This document shows positions 11,301 to 23,100 of a stretch of 64,000 nucleotides of DNA, one piece after another. Source of the stretch: Galerina marginata (Eukaryota > Basidiomycota > Agaricomycetes > Agaricales > Galerinaceae); the NCBI GenBank assembly GCA_023014335.1, contig JAECYW010000038.1:1-64000 (forward strand), read 5' to 3'. Position numbers and translations under genes: made by a program. The first letter of the stretch is position 1. Every line of letters begins with the position of its first letter. The notes beneath the pieces are model-generated. The model ran no database searches. It was not told the DNA's origin and saw only the letters and a program-made list of their open reading frames with translations.

Positions 11301-12044
11301 CGAGAACTGGAAGATGCCTTGGATGACCTCGAATGCCCTCCTAGCTCGCTGCCTATTGCCAGCAGCGATATAGATGTAGATGAGTCATATCTTCAACCCT
11401 CTCAAGAGGCAGACTTGGACGATAGCGAGCAACCTCCTGTAAGACAACATTGGGCTGGGCTCCCTCCTTCCTCTCCACCTGCTCCATCCAGTCCGATACT
11501 TCTTCCTGAGTCACTGGATAACGACATTCCGACAGACGACGAAATGGATGAAATCCCGATCGCCACCTCGGACAGTGAGACCGATACAGAGATGACTAGC
11601 TGCGACACCAACACCGCGTCTCCCAACGCGGAGAGTCCTGCCTATATCAACGACAACTCCCATTCTGACTTTTCTGCTTTCTTCACACAAACGGAATTCG
11701 CTGCCACCGGAGAGCACGCCAACTCATCAGATCTGTTTGAACAATTCACGACCATCAACGAACAAAATTCGGATTTGTTTTCAGGCATGGAGGAAATCAA
11801 TATGGATGCTGAAATAGCGGCCATGTTCCAAGACGGCCTCGAAAATATCGATTTCACCGAGTTTTGGGAAACTTTCAAACCCATGGTCAGCGATAACACC
11901 CAAGTTCCACAAGAGCACTCTAATCAGAGTGGTAGTGGTGGTTTTGAAGTTGGACAAGGGGATTCTCTGGCATCCTTTGCAGAGATTGACCATGTCAAAT
12001 TGGCGGACGATATGCAGTCCTTACTGAGCGGTTGTTTGATGTGA
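8353..12044 (+). CDS. Ams2/Spt21-like regulator of histone gene transcription
   Basis: Large nuclear regulator of about 1198 aa. The N-terminal 200 residues match my recollection of the Ams2/Spt21 N-terminal domain: LRVLYTINASPQYILAKS, LLKTCLNTIRRSSPEL, DFSIYVLDPLES, GLGLMSWALAADD and a GQEALEVIFAL core. S. pombe Ams2 and yeast Spt21 drive S-phase histone gene expression. The rest is disordered, Ser/Pro-rich, with an AT-hook-like KKKGRPK, Lys/Arg segments and an acidic C-terminus. No GATA zinc finger is visible, unlike S. pombe Ams2. Exons: 8353-8856, 8906-9022, 9069-12044, all phase 0. The second intron (9023-9068) starts with GC, not GT. The ATG at 8353 gives the typical domain start. Confidence 0.82.
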
Positions 12045-12411
12045 ACTAGACGCCTCTCGACTTCAGATTACACGTCGTAAGTTCTCCTGTTTTCCGGCAT
12101 CTACTTCTTCACTGACTGTCCCTCTAGATCTAGGCACCATGTTGTTATTCTCTTTTATTTTGGACCTTTTATTGTGGTATTATTGGAACAACTAGAGACT
12201 TTGCATCGACACCATTCGACCACACACTGTATATAATGTTGCATTTTTTAGTCATGGTTACATATTGCCCTTTCGCGTTTACAGAGTTCCATCCTTCGAA
12301 GCCGCACTAATTGTTATTTAGTGTCCATTATCACGGCCTAAGATTACAACATCCGCTCTCCTATACAAAGATGACGGCACCAGTGTCCGCTGCAAGTCCA
12401 AGTACACACAG
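12045..12411. other. 3'-3' intergenic region
   Basis: Convergent 3' flanks of the Spt21-like and carbonic anhydrase genes. A possible 3' UTR intron (GTAAGTTC...CTCTAG, about 12078-12127) is present. No gene seen. Confidence 0.4.
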
Positions 12412-13656
12412 CTATTTTCCAGAACCGAAGTCCCACACTTTGCCGCTAGTGATACTGCCTGAACTAGTGTCACGGTGGAAGTTCTTTGCAGCTTTGAGGG
12501 CTTGGAAAGGTACATTCGGAATTTGCTTGCCTGGAGGGCCGAACGAGACGTTGAGATCATGGACATCACCTGTAGCTTCGTCGTAGACAAATCCGTGAAC
12601 ATAGACGTCGACAATTTCGTTCTTGTCGGTTCTAACACCTCTGGCGTAAGCCTAAAAACACGTTAGTTTGGCGTCAATTGGCGCCTACGTTATCTGATAT
12701 TCACCTTGGTCAAAATGCTATGCTTGCGAAGCTCTTTTACGCCACGTTTGACATTTTCTTCAACAAGAGCCCGGAAGCCGGGATCACTAGCCGGGGGTGC
12801 GGTCTTGACGCCTTGGTCCTGCCCTCTACGGGGTTTCCTGGCATCGCGAAGCACCACAATCTCTTGTCTATAATACGCCGTGTAATTAGTCAAGAAGTAA
12901 TGTATTAAATGGGCCACTCACCTCCTTGACCCGGAGTAGAGATCAGAGATAGGTTTTACCCAATTCCTGACCAAGCGACTTGATTTATCTGACTTAGTGA
13001 TGGCGGTCTCGACGCCCTTGCAGCCGTAGTGACCAAGGACGATGATGTGTTGGATGTGGAGAGATTCGATGGCATAAGCGACTGCAGCATCCCTGGTAGG
13101 ACAAGGCTTAAAGCTCAGAGAGACGCACGACGATTAATAACGAGAATGACATACGCGCTTGGGTCTTTGGACGAGTATTGGTTGGCAATGTTGTTGTGCG
13201 TAATGATAGACCCTGCCGGGGCATTGAAGATGGTACTAGGGCTCAGTCTTAAGGAAGACAATGAATAGAGATTCTCGGTGATACGCAGAGTGACGCACCT
13301 GTTGTCGACACATCCAAGGAACATGAAAGACGGTGCTAGTTGTAATAAAATTAATCAATGATTCGATAATTTGGACAACCCATACCTTCATCGAGGACTT
13401 TGGCGGCTTGGAGTCGAGCACCCTGCCGGAAATTCTGATTTCCCTGGTAAAGATCCTGTAAAGTGTGCAACCCCGTCGTCGAGTTCAACTGGGCACTGTT
13501 CAGGGGAGCTTGCGAGCCAGGCGCTTGCCGCGGGGCTGCAGCAGGCGCAGGAACTGCCGAAGGCGAAGGCTCACGAGAGGAAACTTCGATAACCAGAGGG
13601 TGGGCCGAGACGGTAACGAGGAACAGGAAAATCGCGAAAGCCTTCATCGTAAACAT
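12412..13656 (-). CDS. Secreted beta-class carbonic anhydrase
   Basis: Catalyses reversible CO2 hydration with a Cys2His zinc site. The N-terminus (MFTMKAFAIFLFLVTVSAHP) is a clear secretory signal, followed by a Pro/Ala linker. The family motifs are CVDNR (C-x-D-x-R zinc ligand and Asp-Arg dyad), FNAPAGSIITHNNIANQY, IIVLGHYGC-type H-x-x-C near 13020-13040, and a C-terminal DVYVHGFVYDEATGDVHDL. It contains several introns; the stop is at 12412. A second ATG (13647) gives a slightly shorter signal. It is divergent from Dsc3. Most fungal beta-CAs are cytosolic or mitochondrial, so the signal peptide points to an extracellular or secretory-pathway enzyme. Confidence 0.88.
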
Positions 13657-14097
13657 GGTCGTTAAAAGATCGAGATAAAGTGCGGTGAGTGGCGCCAGGC
13701 CGATTACTAGTAGAGTCGACGAACCAGCGTCTAATTTCTCTCCGAGGATAGCAGTCCAAGCTGTACGAGAGTGAACATAAATGGTCAACGGCACTGAAAT
13801 GTCAAAATCTCAGTCACGGGATCCCCCTAATACTGGCTTAGGGCGGTGCTCTCCGGCGTTGGACAACGGGTTACAGAGCACAGTCTCCTTGAAACTTGTA
13901 TCTAGCATAGGATTTTATAGCATGAACACATATACTTATCAGTGAGTCAAAGAAAATGGACCGCAAAATGCCAACATCCAAAGCGGGTTTACAGAAGATT
14001 ATGTAACGCGCCATCAATGAATTGTCGGCCGGCGGGCTGCTTAGCCTTTGACTCCGTGCGGGGTCGCGCACAGCAGCCAACTGCTCTCTATTCAGAC
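13657..14097. promoter_or_regulatory. Divergent intergenic region
   Basis: 441 bp between the carbonic anhydrase and Dsc3 starts; both promoters must lie here. No individual element is claimed. Confidence 0.35.
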
Positions 14098-15248
14098 ATG
14101 CTCAGCGCAAAAGCCAAGGGGAAACAGCGAGCCGTCGAGCCCGTCTTTGACGACCTGGATGATCTCGAAAGCCAGGCCTCAACCAGCGGTGCCCACGCCG
14201 ACTCGGAGGAGCCCATCGACATATCGCGAGACCTCGTTGTGCGTTTTACGGAGGGCATGCCTGACTTGACTGTGTCGGTTGACAAGCACGATTCTGCGAA
14301 ATATGTGAAACGACAGGTGCGTTCTTTCAGATACATGTGTAAGCAGTTTTACTGACCTCGTCATGATATAACCCTGCGCCGCTGTTAGATTCGAGACCAA
14401 AGGCCTGAGCTGCTCAATCGGCGTCTGAGGCTTATCCACTCGGGTCGTTTGCTTGCGGATGTGACGTCTATGTATTCGTTGTTGACCTCAGTGGAAGAAC
14501 GCCAGCAACGTACTCATACAGAAGACGGTGACACTGCAACAGTTGGTAAAGTGCACACGACATGGGTTCACTGTTCTGTCGGTCCCGTCATGGATCCGGA
14601 CGAAGAGGAAGACGACTCTAGGACACAGGTACGTGCCATTACTTTCCACCTATGTAGACGTCAATATGTTCATGACAAATTTATGTAGACCGCACAAATC
14701 CAGCTCGTGCGGGGGTTCGACAGGCTCGCGTCCCTCGGGTTTTCGCCAGAGGACATAGACAATTTCAGACGCCAATTCCATAGCCAGTCCTCCTCCAACT
14801 ACCTCGACCTCGAGTTCTCAACCGAAGAAGAATGTTGGTGGTTCAATGTATATGCAATAAAATGACAAACTAACCTATCCCATACCTTAGACGAGGAACA
14901 CGCCCGTGCACTCGAAGAGCAATGGATCGACTCCATCGACAACGCAGGCACCGCCACGCTCTCCCAGACTGACGCGTCGAGCTCGTCAGTCATCCAGGGC
15001 GTCCTCGTCGGGTTCTTTTTCCCTTTCATGCCCATCTTCTTCATGCGCCCGCAGAAACCAGCCGTGTTCTGGGATGACGACAGCGAGCAGGAGCCGATCA
15101 ACAATGTTATATTATCGTACGTTTGTTTGCTTATTTCCAGAGCCAAGTCTGATGAAGCCTCAGGCGGAAGATGTCGATGGGCCTTGTCGTTGGCTTCCTC
15201 ATCAATGTTCTCTTTGGCATGTGGCGCTACCTGCTTGATTCGTCATGA
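14098..15248 (+). CDS. DSC3: Dsc E3 ubiquitin ligase complex subunit 3 (Ubl + DUF2407-type)
   Basis: Subunit of the Golgi Dsc ligase that activates SREBP in S. pombe and degrades orphan membrane proteins. Seen: an N-terminal ubiquitin-like domain (DLVVRFTEGMPDLTVSV, then LNRRLRLIHSGRLLAD), a middle segment QLVRGFDRLASLGFSPEDI typical of the C-terminal DUF2407 region, and two TM segments (VIQGVLVGFFFPFMPIFF and MGLVVGFLINVLFGMW) near the end. Five exons are joined in frame; the last intron (about 15118-15166) restores RKMSMGLVVG. The start at 14098 (MLSAKAKGKQRAVEP) directly precedes conserved sequence. It is convergent with the EgtB-like gene, with about 200 bp between stops. Confidence 0.82.
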
Positions 15249-15456
15249 CAAGCCAGCTTCGTACGACTTACTCTACACTGTTACACCGAACGCTGGTAAA
15301 AAGGCGTTGTTCTATCCACTAATTATGTATTTGCTTTCGTGTTGCATTTCTTGTATACCCAGCCTTTGCTCAATGGAAATAAAACAAAAAATATAATACT
15401 CGAGTAATACAAGATATGATACATAAAGCGTAAGTAGCAACATCATCTGAGAAAGT

Positions 15457-17702
15457 TCAAACATCGTACACGACCCTCGCGCCAATCCATGGGTAAGGAT
15501 AATTGTGCTGGTAGAAATTCCTGACGGTGCGGCGGCCAGCCAGTCGGGGGATGGTGGCGTACGAAGCACCGAGCTAAACGAACAGACAATTAGCAATGGA
15601 CAGAAATAAATTACTGGACGTACTGCGACTTGGTGTTTGCTGTCAAAGAAATCGGCCGAGTATCCAGTGAACAGCTGCGTCGGCACCAGTCCGTCGTGGG
15701 TGTCAAACACGGTAGAGGTCCACTCCCATACGCCGCCGTTCGAGCCTTTTCCCGCGTGTGCATCCAGGCCGGTGGTCGCTCTGCAAGATAAAAATGAGTG
15801 CTCAATATCAAGCCAAGCCGTTGGTCAGAAAATACACACGGGATAGGGTGCCAGTTCCTAAAGCCCACATTCGCGCCGCCCTCGTGGCCGACGTCGTACA
15901 GGTCCAGGAAAAGCCGCAGCTCAGGCTCGGTGGGCAGTCGGCCGCCCTTGGCGCGGGCGTATATCGCGAGGTCGTCGTACGAGGTAAGCACGGGCCAGTG
16001 CTCGGCGGTGCGCAGAGGGACGAGACCATACATCGTGCGGACCTATAAGGGTAATCACGGACAAACAAGTCAGTAGTGAGAAGAAAAAGAGAACCAGACA
16101 GACCTTGATACTCCCATCGTCGTCCACGACCCAGCTTTTCGGCATCTGCACTGTGTCTTTTCCTGAGCTCGACCTCCAGAAGTGCTCGAATTCCCCGTTC
16201 GTAACGGGGCGCCACTCCGCTTTGAAAGGCACAACCTGCACCTCGTGGCGAGGGCTCTCGTTGTCCCATCCGAACGTATGGCCCTTGACATCCTCTGCAA
16301 AGTCAAGCGATTTATCGTCCGCCTCGGAATCGTCGTGACCCATCACCACATTCGCCGGGCCGACGAGGACAGTGGGCGTCGTAGGCTGGGGGAAGGAGGC
16401 CCACTGCAGGGCGAGCTCCTCCCAAGGTGGGGTGGTGAACCCGGGAGGGGGCAGGGTGCCGCTGCCCGCCTTTTGGATGAGCATGTACAGGAGGGTCTCG
16501 ATGTGGAACCCCTCGTGCTCGTGCGTCATCACTAGGGTACGGGCGATGTTGCGCGTGAGGGCACGCGTGCCCGAGGCGAGCTCTGCGTAGAGCTGCTGCA
16601 GGCGCGCGCGAACGGCAGTGCGGAAGGACAGGATGGCGGGGAGGGTGGGCCAGTCTTCGTCTTTCTCTGGGACTTCGGAGTGGTTCTGGATAAGTCAATC
16701 AACGAGCTGCTGCTGGGAGAGAAGAAAGAATGTTTACATGGCAGTGGTCTGGGTCGTCGACGTGGGGGTCGATGCCTCTCTGTAGTGAGTTTATATAATT
16801 AATTCGGGAAGGCTAGTGTGTAGTAATAATGCGTACCTCGAAGATGTTCCAAAAGTATTTGGGCTCGGTTGGCTCACCGCCAATCGACTTTACGATAAGC
16901 ATATCCAAGAAGCTAATCATCGAAAAAAAAAATTCAGCGGACAAAAAAACATTCCTCCACCCAACCTACTTACGTAGGAATATGGCCGATGTAAAAAAGA
17001 CACTTGTGCCGCAAATCAATGGGTTTCTGGTGGAGCATCTCCTGAGGGATCATCTGCAACGTGATGAGGTCCCAAGTCGCCCACAGCGTCTTCCAGTCGT
17101 CCAGGGCGGGGATATTGCCTGACACACCGTCGGCGGAGGGCACGAGGCTGTGGGCGACGGTGAGTGAGAGGGGTGGGTAGACGAAGGAGGGTTGCTCGAG
17201 GATGTGCAGGGTGCTGGAGTCGGATATGGGGAGGGAGAGGATGGTGCGTAGGCCTGGGATGGTGGAGGAGAAGAGGTGGTGGTGGGAGGCTTGGGTGGGG
17301 TCAGTGGGTATCAGGGTGTTAGTCTGTATAGATTAAGTGAGAACAAGAGGTGTAGATTTGGGAAAGGCAACGTACGGGGTGGACGGGAGGTTGGAAGGTT
17401 GAAGAAACAAAATATTCAGGAGCGTTGGGCAAGGATTCCTTGAACCACTCTTCCTTGGAGATAGAGTCGAGGAAGGCGGGCTGGTCAGTGTGGTCGAGGA
17501 CGACACCGAGACGGCCGGACGATGCATGCTTGGAGAAAATGGCCTGCAATGCGTTGGCCTTGGTGGAGACAGCACCCGGAAGATAAGCGTAAGTAGTCTC
17601 CCCTTCAAAGTGCAGAGACGGAGAGGTCGCACGAGTATCTGGGGAGCCAGATCTCGACGAGTCTGACGAGGAGGGAGAAATAGGCTGAGAATGAGAATGC
17701 AT
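15457..17702 (-). CDS. EgtB-like nonheme-iron sulfoxide synthase (DinB_2 + FGE-sulfatase), no EgtD domain
   Basis: Related to the C-terminal half of fungal Egt1, which joins hercynine and cysteine in ergothioneine synthesis. Domains: a Ser-rich N-terminus, a DinB_2-like iron-binding domain (WDLITLQMIPQEMLHQKPIDLRH split over exons, GHIPTFLD, RGIDPHVDD, and MTHEHEGFHIETLLYM with H-x3-H-x-E), then the FGE-like domain (GHTFGWDNESPRHEVQV, WRPVTNGEFEHFW, GGRLPTEPELRLF, GGVWEWTSTVF, RTVRNFYQ). Full Egt1 begins with a SAM-dependent histidine methyltransferase. Here the ATG at 17702 starts directly with MHSHSQPISPSSSDSS and nothing upstream resembles that domain. It may therefore act on hercynine made elsewhere or on another thiol/imidazole substrate. 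About seven exons. Confidence 0.8.
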
Positions 17703-18392
17703 TTCAATTTGCTGGGGCACAAGGAGCGAAATGGAGGCGAATTTATAGCATTTGGGCAAATGTATAATACGTACAGAACAGGGTACAAAACTACAAAAGG
17801 GCGATATCGGAGCGAAAAAGGGGCCAAGCTGGGTCAAGAGACCACGAGAAGCAGAATTCGGGGGTGCTTGTGGAGGATAGAAAGGTAATGTGGAAGGCCG
17901 CGATAGGGCGGTTGATCCGATACGCACAGACCAGTAGTAAGTGCCCCAAGATTCGCACAATAGAATAGGCTAGAGGGCGAGTGTATCGTGCAGACTCGCG
18001 CGAGCCAACCTCGAACAGGAAGGAGAGCATGACCTGTTTCGGAGGTTGAATTTGATAGCCGGGCGGTAGACGAGTTTGTCTAGGGAAAAGACACGTCCAG
18101 CAACCAAGGCGGGGGAGGATACACGAAAACGCAGGAGAGACACAGAGATGAGGGCAGGACAAGGCAGGAGAGACGCGACGCGACTTGGGATGGGCTATAA
18201 GTACATTGCGTTCAAACTCAGACGATGGCGTGCTATGGCGTGCTCGGGTCACGTGCTGCGGTCTGTTTTGCAGATTAGATGAGGCTATTCTTAGATACGC
18301 GTCTCTCCTACGTCAGAGAAAATACACGGCTACATGCTCGATCGCGCGAACGACTATCATGGCTCTACCAAACACGCGGCTCTCACCCCGCC
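17703..18392. promoter_or_regulatory. Divergent intergenic region
   Basis: 690 bp between the EgtB-like and F-box genes. A 153-codon minus-strand ORF at 17791-18252 overlaps it but has the composition of non-coding DNA. GGGCTATAAGTA near 18192 is a possible TATA element for the F-box gene. Confidence 0.35.
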
Positions 18393-19727
18393 ATGTCTGT
18401 CGACACCATTCCCGCAGAGCTGCTCGCTGAAATATTCCGTGCATCCCTCGACGATGTTCCAATTTCCCCGCACACACCGCCTGTCCTCGTCACCCGTGTA
18501 TCCAAAAAATGGAGACAGGTCGCGCTCTCCGACTCGTTTCTCTGGGCTTCCCTCAGCATCTCCATATCACCCACCGCCAACAATTCCGACTGCTCGTCCT
18601 TCCTCGCCCTCTGGCTCGCCCGCTCCGCCTCCCAGCCGCTCTCCATAACTCTCCACATCGACCCCTTTGCCCATCTCGCTCCTAAAACCCGTGAAATCGC
18701 ACACACCGTCTTCCTGCTGCTCGCAGGCGCGTCCGACCGCTGGCACCGCCTCTCCGTCGTCCTCCCCGGCTCGTACCAGCTCTTTGCCTCGCTCTGTTCC
18801 GCAGCGACGCATGAGCTGAACCTGCACTCCCTCTCACTTAAACTCGGGAACTGGTCCGCGGAGGAAGCGTGGGATCTCAATGCCCTCCTACAACGCGCAC
18901 CCGCCGTCCGTACTCTGACATGGAGTAACAGGTGCTCCTGGGGTACCTGGGACACTCCCACTCCGTTTGATAGCGGCGTGGAACACCTAACCGTGTCTTG
19001 GGCCAACCTCACACACATCCTACTTGACACCTGGATCACCCTCAAATCCACGCTGTATATCCTCCGACAGTGCACCAGCGTCGTCTCTTTCGACCTGCGC
19101 CATTTCTCCTGCGGCCACGAGCTGCTAGAAGCAAACGACCCCTCACGTCGTGATATCATACACCTTCCCCACCTGCAATCCATATCCATATACCAGCTTA
19201 AACTAGATAACGGCCCCGCCGCCCTATTCGACCGCCTCCTCGGCCCCGCCCTACACACATTCAACTTTACCTGCGGCTTTGTCGAGCGCGTCTCCTGGCC
19301 CCAGCAAGCCTTCCACGGCTTTCTCACCCGCTCGGCGTGCACCCTGCGGTCCTTGGTGCTGGAATTCACCGGTATATCAGAGCACCAGCTCATTCAATGC
19401 CTAACGCACAGCTCAGCCTCGTTGGAGCGCCTCGAGGTATATGACGCGCGCGGCGATATCTGCGTCGGTGACGCGTTTCTCGACATGCTGCGCGTGCAGA
19501 CGAACTTCGACGCGCCTGCGAATTCGTTCTGCCCGAATCTGCACACCCTCATCCTCCACCGCGTTGTTGGCTGCACTGACGGCGCACTCGCCAGTGCCCT
19601 CAAGTCGCGTCTCGCACAACAACAGTCGCTCGTCCGTCTCTGCAATGTAGACATACTCTTCTCAAAACGCTTTCACAAATCCAACACGCTCGACATGCAT
19701 TACCTACAGTCAATCAGCGAAGGCTAG
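18393..19727 (+). CDS. F-box domain protein
   Basis: A substrate-receptor-type protein of an SCF ubiquitin ligase, by family inference. It is a single exon. MSVDTIPAELLAEIFRAS begins an N-terminal F-box (IPAELLAEIF ... VTRVSKKWRQVALSDSFLWASLSI), followed by about 380 residues with leucine-rich segments such as LEHLTVSWANLTHILLDTW and LEVYDARGDICV, as in the large Agaricomycete F-box family. The frame is open back to 18279, but the ATG at 18393 gives the usual short lead into the F-box. The target is unknown. Confidence 0.8.
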   Translation: MSVDTIPAELLAEIFRASLDDVPISPHTPPVLVTRVSKKWRQVALSDSFLWASLSISISPTANNSDCSSFLALWLARSASQPLSITLHIDPFAHLAPKTREIAHTVFLLLAGASDRWHRLSVVLPGSYQLFASLCSAATHELNLHSLSLKLGNWSAEEAWDLNALLQRAPAVRTLTWSNRCSWGTWDTPTPFDSGVEHLTVSWANLTHILLDTWITLKSTLYILRQCTSVVSFDLRHFSCGHELLEANDPSRRDIIHLPHLQSISIYQLKLDNGPAALFDRLLGPALHTFNFTCGFVERVSWPQQAFHGFLTRSACTLRSLVLEFTGISEHQLIQCLTHSSASLERLEVYDARGDICVGDAFLDMLRVQTNFDAPANSFCPNLHTLILHRVVGCTDGALASALKSRLAQQQSLVRLCNVDILFSKRFHKSNTLDMHYLQSISEG

Positions 19728-20129
19728 GCACTACATGTTCATTCCAGAGCCTGGTCTTAGTCGGACTACGTAGATAACACGGTATAGAGATACATGATTA
19801 CATCAATTGTTAAACCAATGGCGCACACTTTGATCACAAGTCTAGGTTTGTCATTTGTAGGTAGGTAGGTATATGCATGGTAATAGAATACAAAAAATGA
19901 AGGTATGCTCGGATCAGATGTCATTAATCAAACAGTCAAAAGGAAACTGGGCGTCGTCGAGCAGTATATGTATGCGAACGAAGGGACAAAGGGAAACGGA
20001 AGAGAGGACGAAGGCACTTCCGTATCTGTATCAATGCATGAAGAGGGACGAAAAAGATATCGTGATGGTGCATGTAGGGAAAAGAAAACAGGAACAAAAA
20101 AAAGAAGACAACCCAGCCCACTCTCACAG
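19728..20129. other. 3'-3' intergenic region
   Basis: Convergent 3' flanks of the F-box and Spa2 genes; purine-rich, with a GTAG run near 19857-19870. No gene seen. Confidence 0.4.
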
Positions 20130-23100
20130 CTACAGCTTCATCAGCCCCTTCATCGCATTCGCGATCGCAAAGCTCGACTTGGCCATGATCTGCCGAGACT
20201 CCTTCGTCACCTCGGGCAGCGCCTGCACCTCGCTCAGCTTGTTCGCATGCTCCCCGAGCTCCCGCAGTATCTCGTTCCCCTGCGCCGCCGACCCCGGCGG
20301 GAGGTTATCGTTACACACAGCGACGATGCTCGACACGATCGTAATGATCTGCGTCAGGTTCTCGTTCAGAGTCGGCGAGGGCGTCGGGCTGCGCACCCCA
20401 GAGAGCACGCTTTGGATCGCGTACACTATGGATTCAGTTTGGGCTTCTAGGTACGGCTGAAGACTAGTCAGATACTGTGTGGCATATTTTTAATTTCAAC
20501 ATACCTTGAGCTCAGCCCAAGCATCCTCCGACCCATCCGCCTGAGCCGAATCATCGCTCACAACACCTGCCGACCCGCCCTGCGTGTCGAATATCGGCGG
20601 TGGCGAATTTGTTTGCTCTGAGCTCGAGTTTTCCGACGGCGGTCGTCGCCTGGTGTCCATATACGATCTCTGGTTCGGCGGCGAGTTTGGAGACTCGGCG
20701 GAGAAGCGGCCGCCACGACTCGACCCCGACGTTTGGCTGGGCTTGCGCTGGTGTCCTCCTGATCCAGGCCGCGTCTCCTCCACCGACCGTAAAGAGGGCG
20801 AAAACCCGCCCGTCGCAGACCCCGACGGTCCTGTGTACGAGTTGTATGCCGCCTGTTCCTGCTCCGCCTTGGTTGCCTTCCGGATACACACCGTCCGCCC
20901 GATCTCCGTGACAGTAACGGATACATGGCTGGCCGCCGCGTCCAGTAGGCTGACAGGCGACATCCCCGAACTGGAAGCGTGCGTCTTGGTAGCAGCGACG
21001 AGGTTGCTGAGGGTCGCCTCGCCCCTCTCCCGCAACGAACGTAACGTATCCGGATCGACCTCCGCTCGATCGCGTTGTGGACGGCGCTCAAATGTTTTAA
21101 CATCCTCGATAATGTTCGTTACAGCATTTACTACCGACTTCATAGGTGTGAGCACGCGTGTGGGGGCGTTTGAGCGTCCGGCGGTGAGCAAACTGTCGAT
21201 GGCGGATAGAAATGCTGTGATATGGATGTCTTGCACACCACCATCTGGTGCCATCGGTAGCTGGTCTTCGCCTTTGTCAAATTTGGGTGCTTGGAGGAAT
21301 AGTTGCGAGGTAGCTTAAACGAAATGTCAGGCTAACGACAACGTATATAAAGCCTGTTATAACTCACCTTTAACACTCCGTAGCTCCGTCTTCGCCTGCT
21401 CATACTTACGCTTATACTCCTTCAGTTGATTATCCAAATCACGAATCAAGTTATTATCTGAATCCTTAGCGATCATCAATTCGTCGTTGCGTTGTGAGAG
21501 CTCATTGATCTCCGCTAACAGTCCCTCCATATCCGCTCTGAGCTGCTCTACTCCCTCAGTGTCAGCCTAAAAAAAATAAGAAAAATTAGCTACAAAAGTG
21601 ACGGATGTCTGGAAAACATATTTACCGCGCCTTGCCGCAGCTCGTTCTCTTCTTCTAGCTTGTTGCAGCGATCGCGGAAAATAACCAGCTCTTCTCGATC
21701 TTCTTCCGCCTGCATGGCTTCTCTCTGTCGAGCTTCTTTCACTTCTTCAAGTTCCTTCTGCAACGAATGCATTACAGCACTTTGTTGCTCCGTTCGCTGC
21801 AAATCCATCATCAGTCAGGTCCTAAGTACTAATCGGATCGAACATACCTGACGCAACTCAACAAGCTCCTCGTCAAGCTGCCTCACCCGTGCCTCACTTT
21901 CCTTCCTCTTTCTCTCATGTTCAGTTGCATCACCGAGGTCGCGTTGCAGAGTCGTGATCTGAGTTTGCATCGTTGCCAGTTTGAACTCATAGTCCCGCCG
22001 CACCTTCTCCATCTCCTCCACCCCAACCGACCTCACAACCCCGCGAGCATTCCCTCCTGCGGAGCGGGTAGAATCCACAGACGATCGGCCGTACTTGTCG
22101 TACATGTCGTCCCCACTGCGATTTCCCGGCCCGATCTCGTCTTCATCATCCACCCCTTTGAGGCGCGCGCTCAACCCACCCAGGCCGGCTGGAGGGCTTC
22201 TACCACTCATCGGACTTGGATAGTCGCTTGCACTGTCCGGTTCAGTTTCTGCGCCGAGTCCATCTCTCGCACTATCTGGACCTCCATCGATCGTCGTCAC
22301 GCCGCTTTCCCGAGCCTCACGACCATAAGGAATGTCAATATACTCTTCCTCCATGGTGCTTTTGTTCGGTATAATGACAGCACTTGTTGCTGTCGTACTC
22401 TGAGCCGGTGCCGTACTGGCCATCGTCGTGCTGTCGCTCGCCATACTGGTAGCCTGGCTCGGCCGTCGGCCAAACTCCCGTTCGCGATCATCAGGTTTTC
22501 GAGCGATATCCTGTGACGGTTTACGACGGGAAGCAAGGGCGACCGAAAGGTTCTCGTCTGGTGGTCGGGAGGAAAAGGAATCATCTGGTCGTCTGTAATT
22601 GTCCTCGCTTCTCCGACCAACCTCCTCGGGTCTCCTGTAGGTATCCTCACTACGTCGACCAACCTCCTCAGGCCTTCTAAAAGTATCCTCGCTTCGTCGG
22701 CCAACGTTAAACTCCGTCTCGCTGGGCCGACGTCGGTCTTCTGATGGTCTGCGACTTGAAACGCTTCCGCCATATCCGCTGTCTGACGGTCTGTCCGCTG
22801 AAGCACGACCCGATGTTCGGCTAGCACCGTTATTCCGCGGGGTTGAATTGGAAGGAAAGTCCGGAGCGGGATAATCGTCGTAGTTGGATGCAGTTGAGCC
22901 CCTTCCAGAAGGCTGTTTGAAGGGGAAATATTAGGTATCAGCTTGATCAGCATGAAATGGGGGAACACACGTCTTCCTTGAACTCGGGATACCGTCGTGC
23001 CAGCTCAAAGTATACATCGCTAGAAAGGTCCTCGAAACGAGTTGTAGGTAGAGTTGCTAATTTTTGACGCGCCTGGTTGCGCTTAGGATGGAATTCCTCT

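Noticed and set aside
17791..18252. 153-codon minus ORF upstream of the EgtB-like gene, considered as a missing methyltransferase exon
   Set aside because: No SAM-binding motif, biased Cys/Arg/Ser composition and no splice path into the enzyme frame.
18383..19393. 336-codon minus-strand ORF opposite the F-box gene
   Set aside because: It is the antisense shadow of a GC-rich single-exon gene and has no family pattern.
20584..21318. 244-codon plus-strand ORF
   Set aside because: Lies antisense to conserved Spa2 coding sequence; its frame has no recognisable domain.
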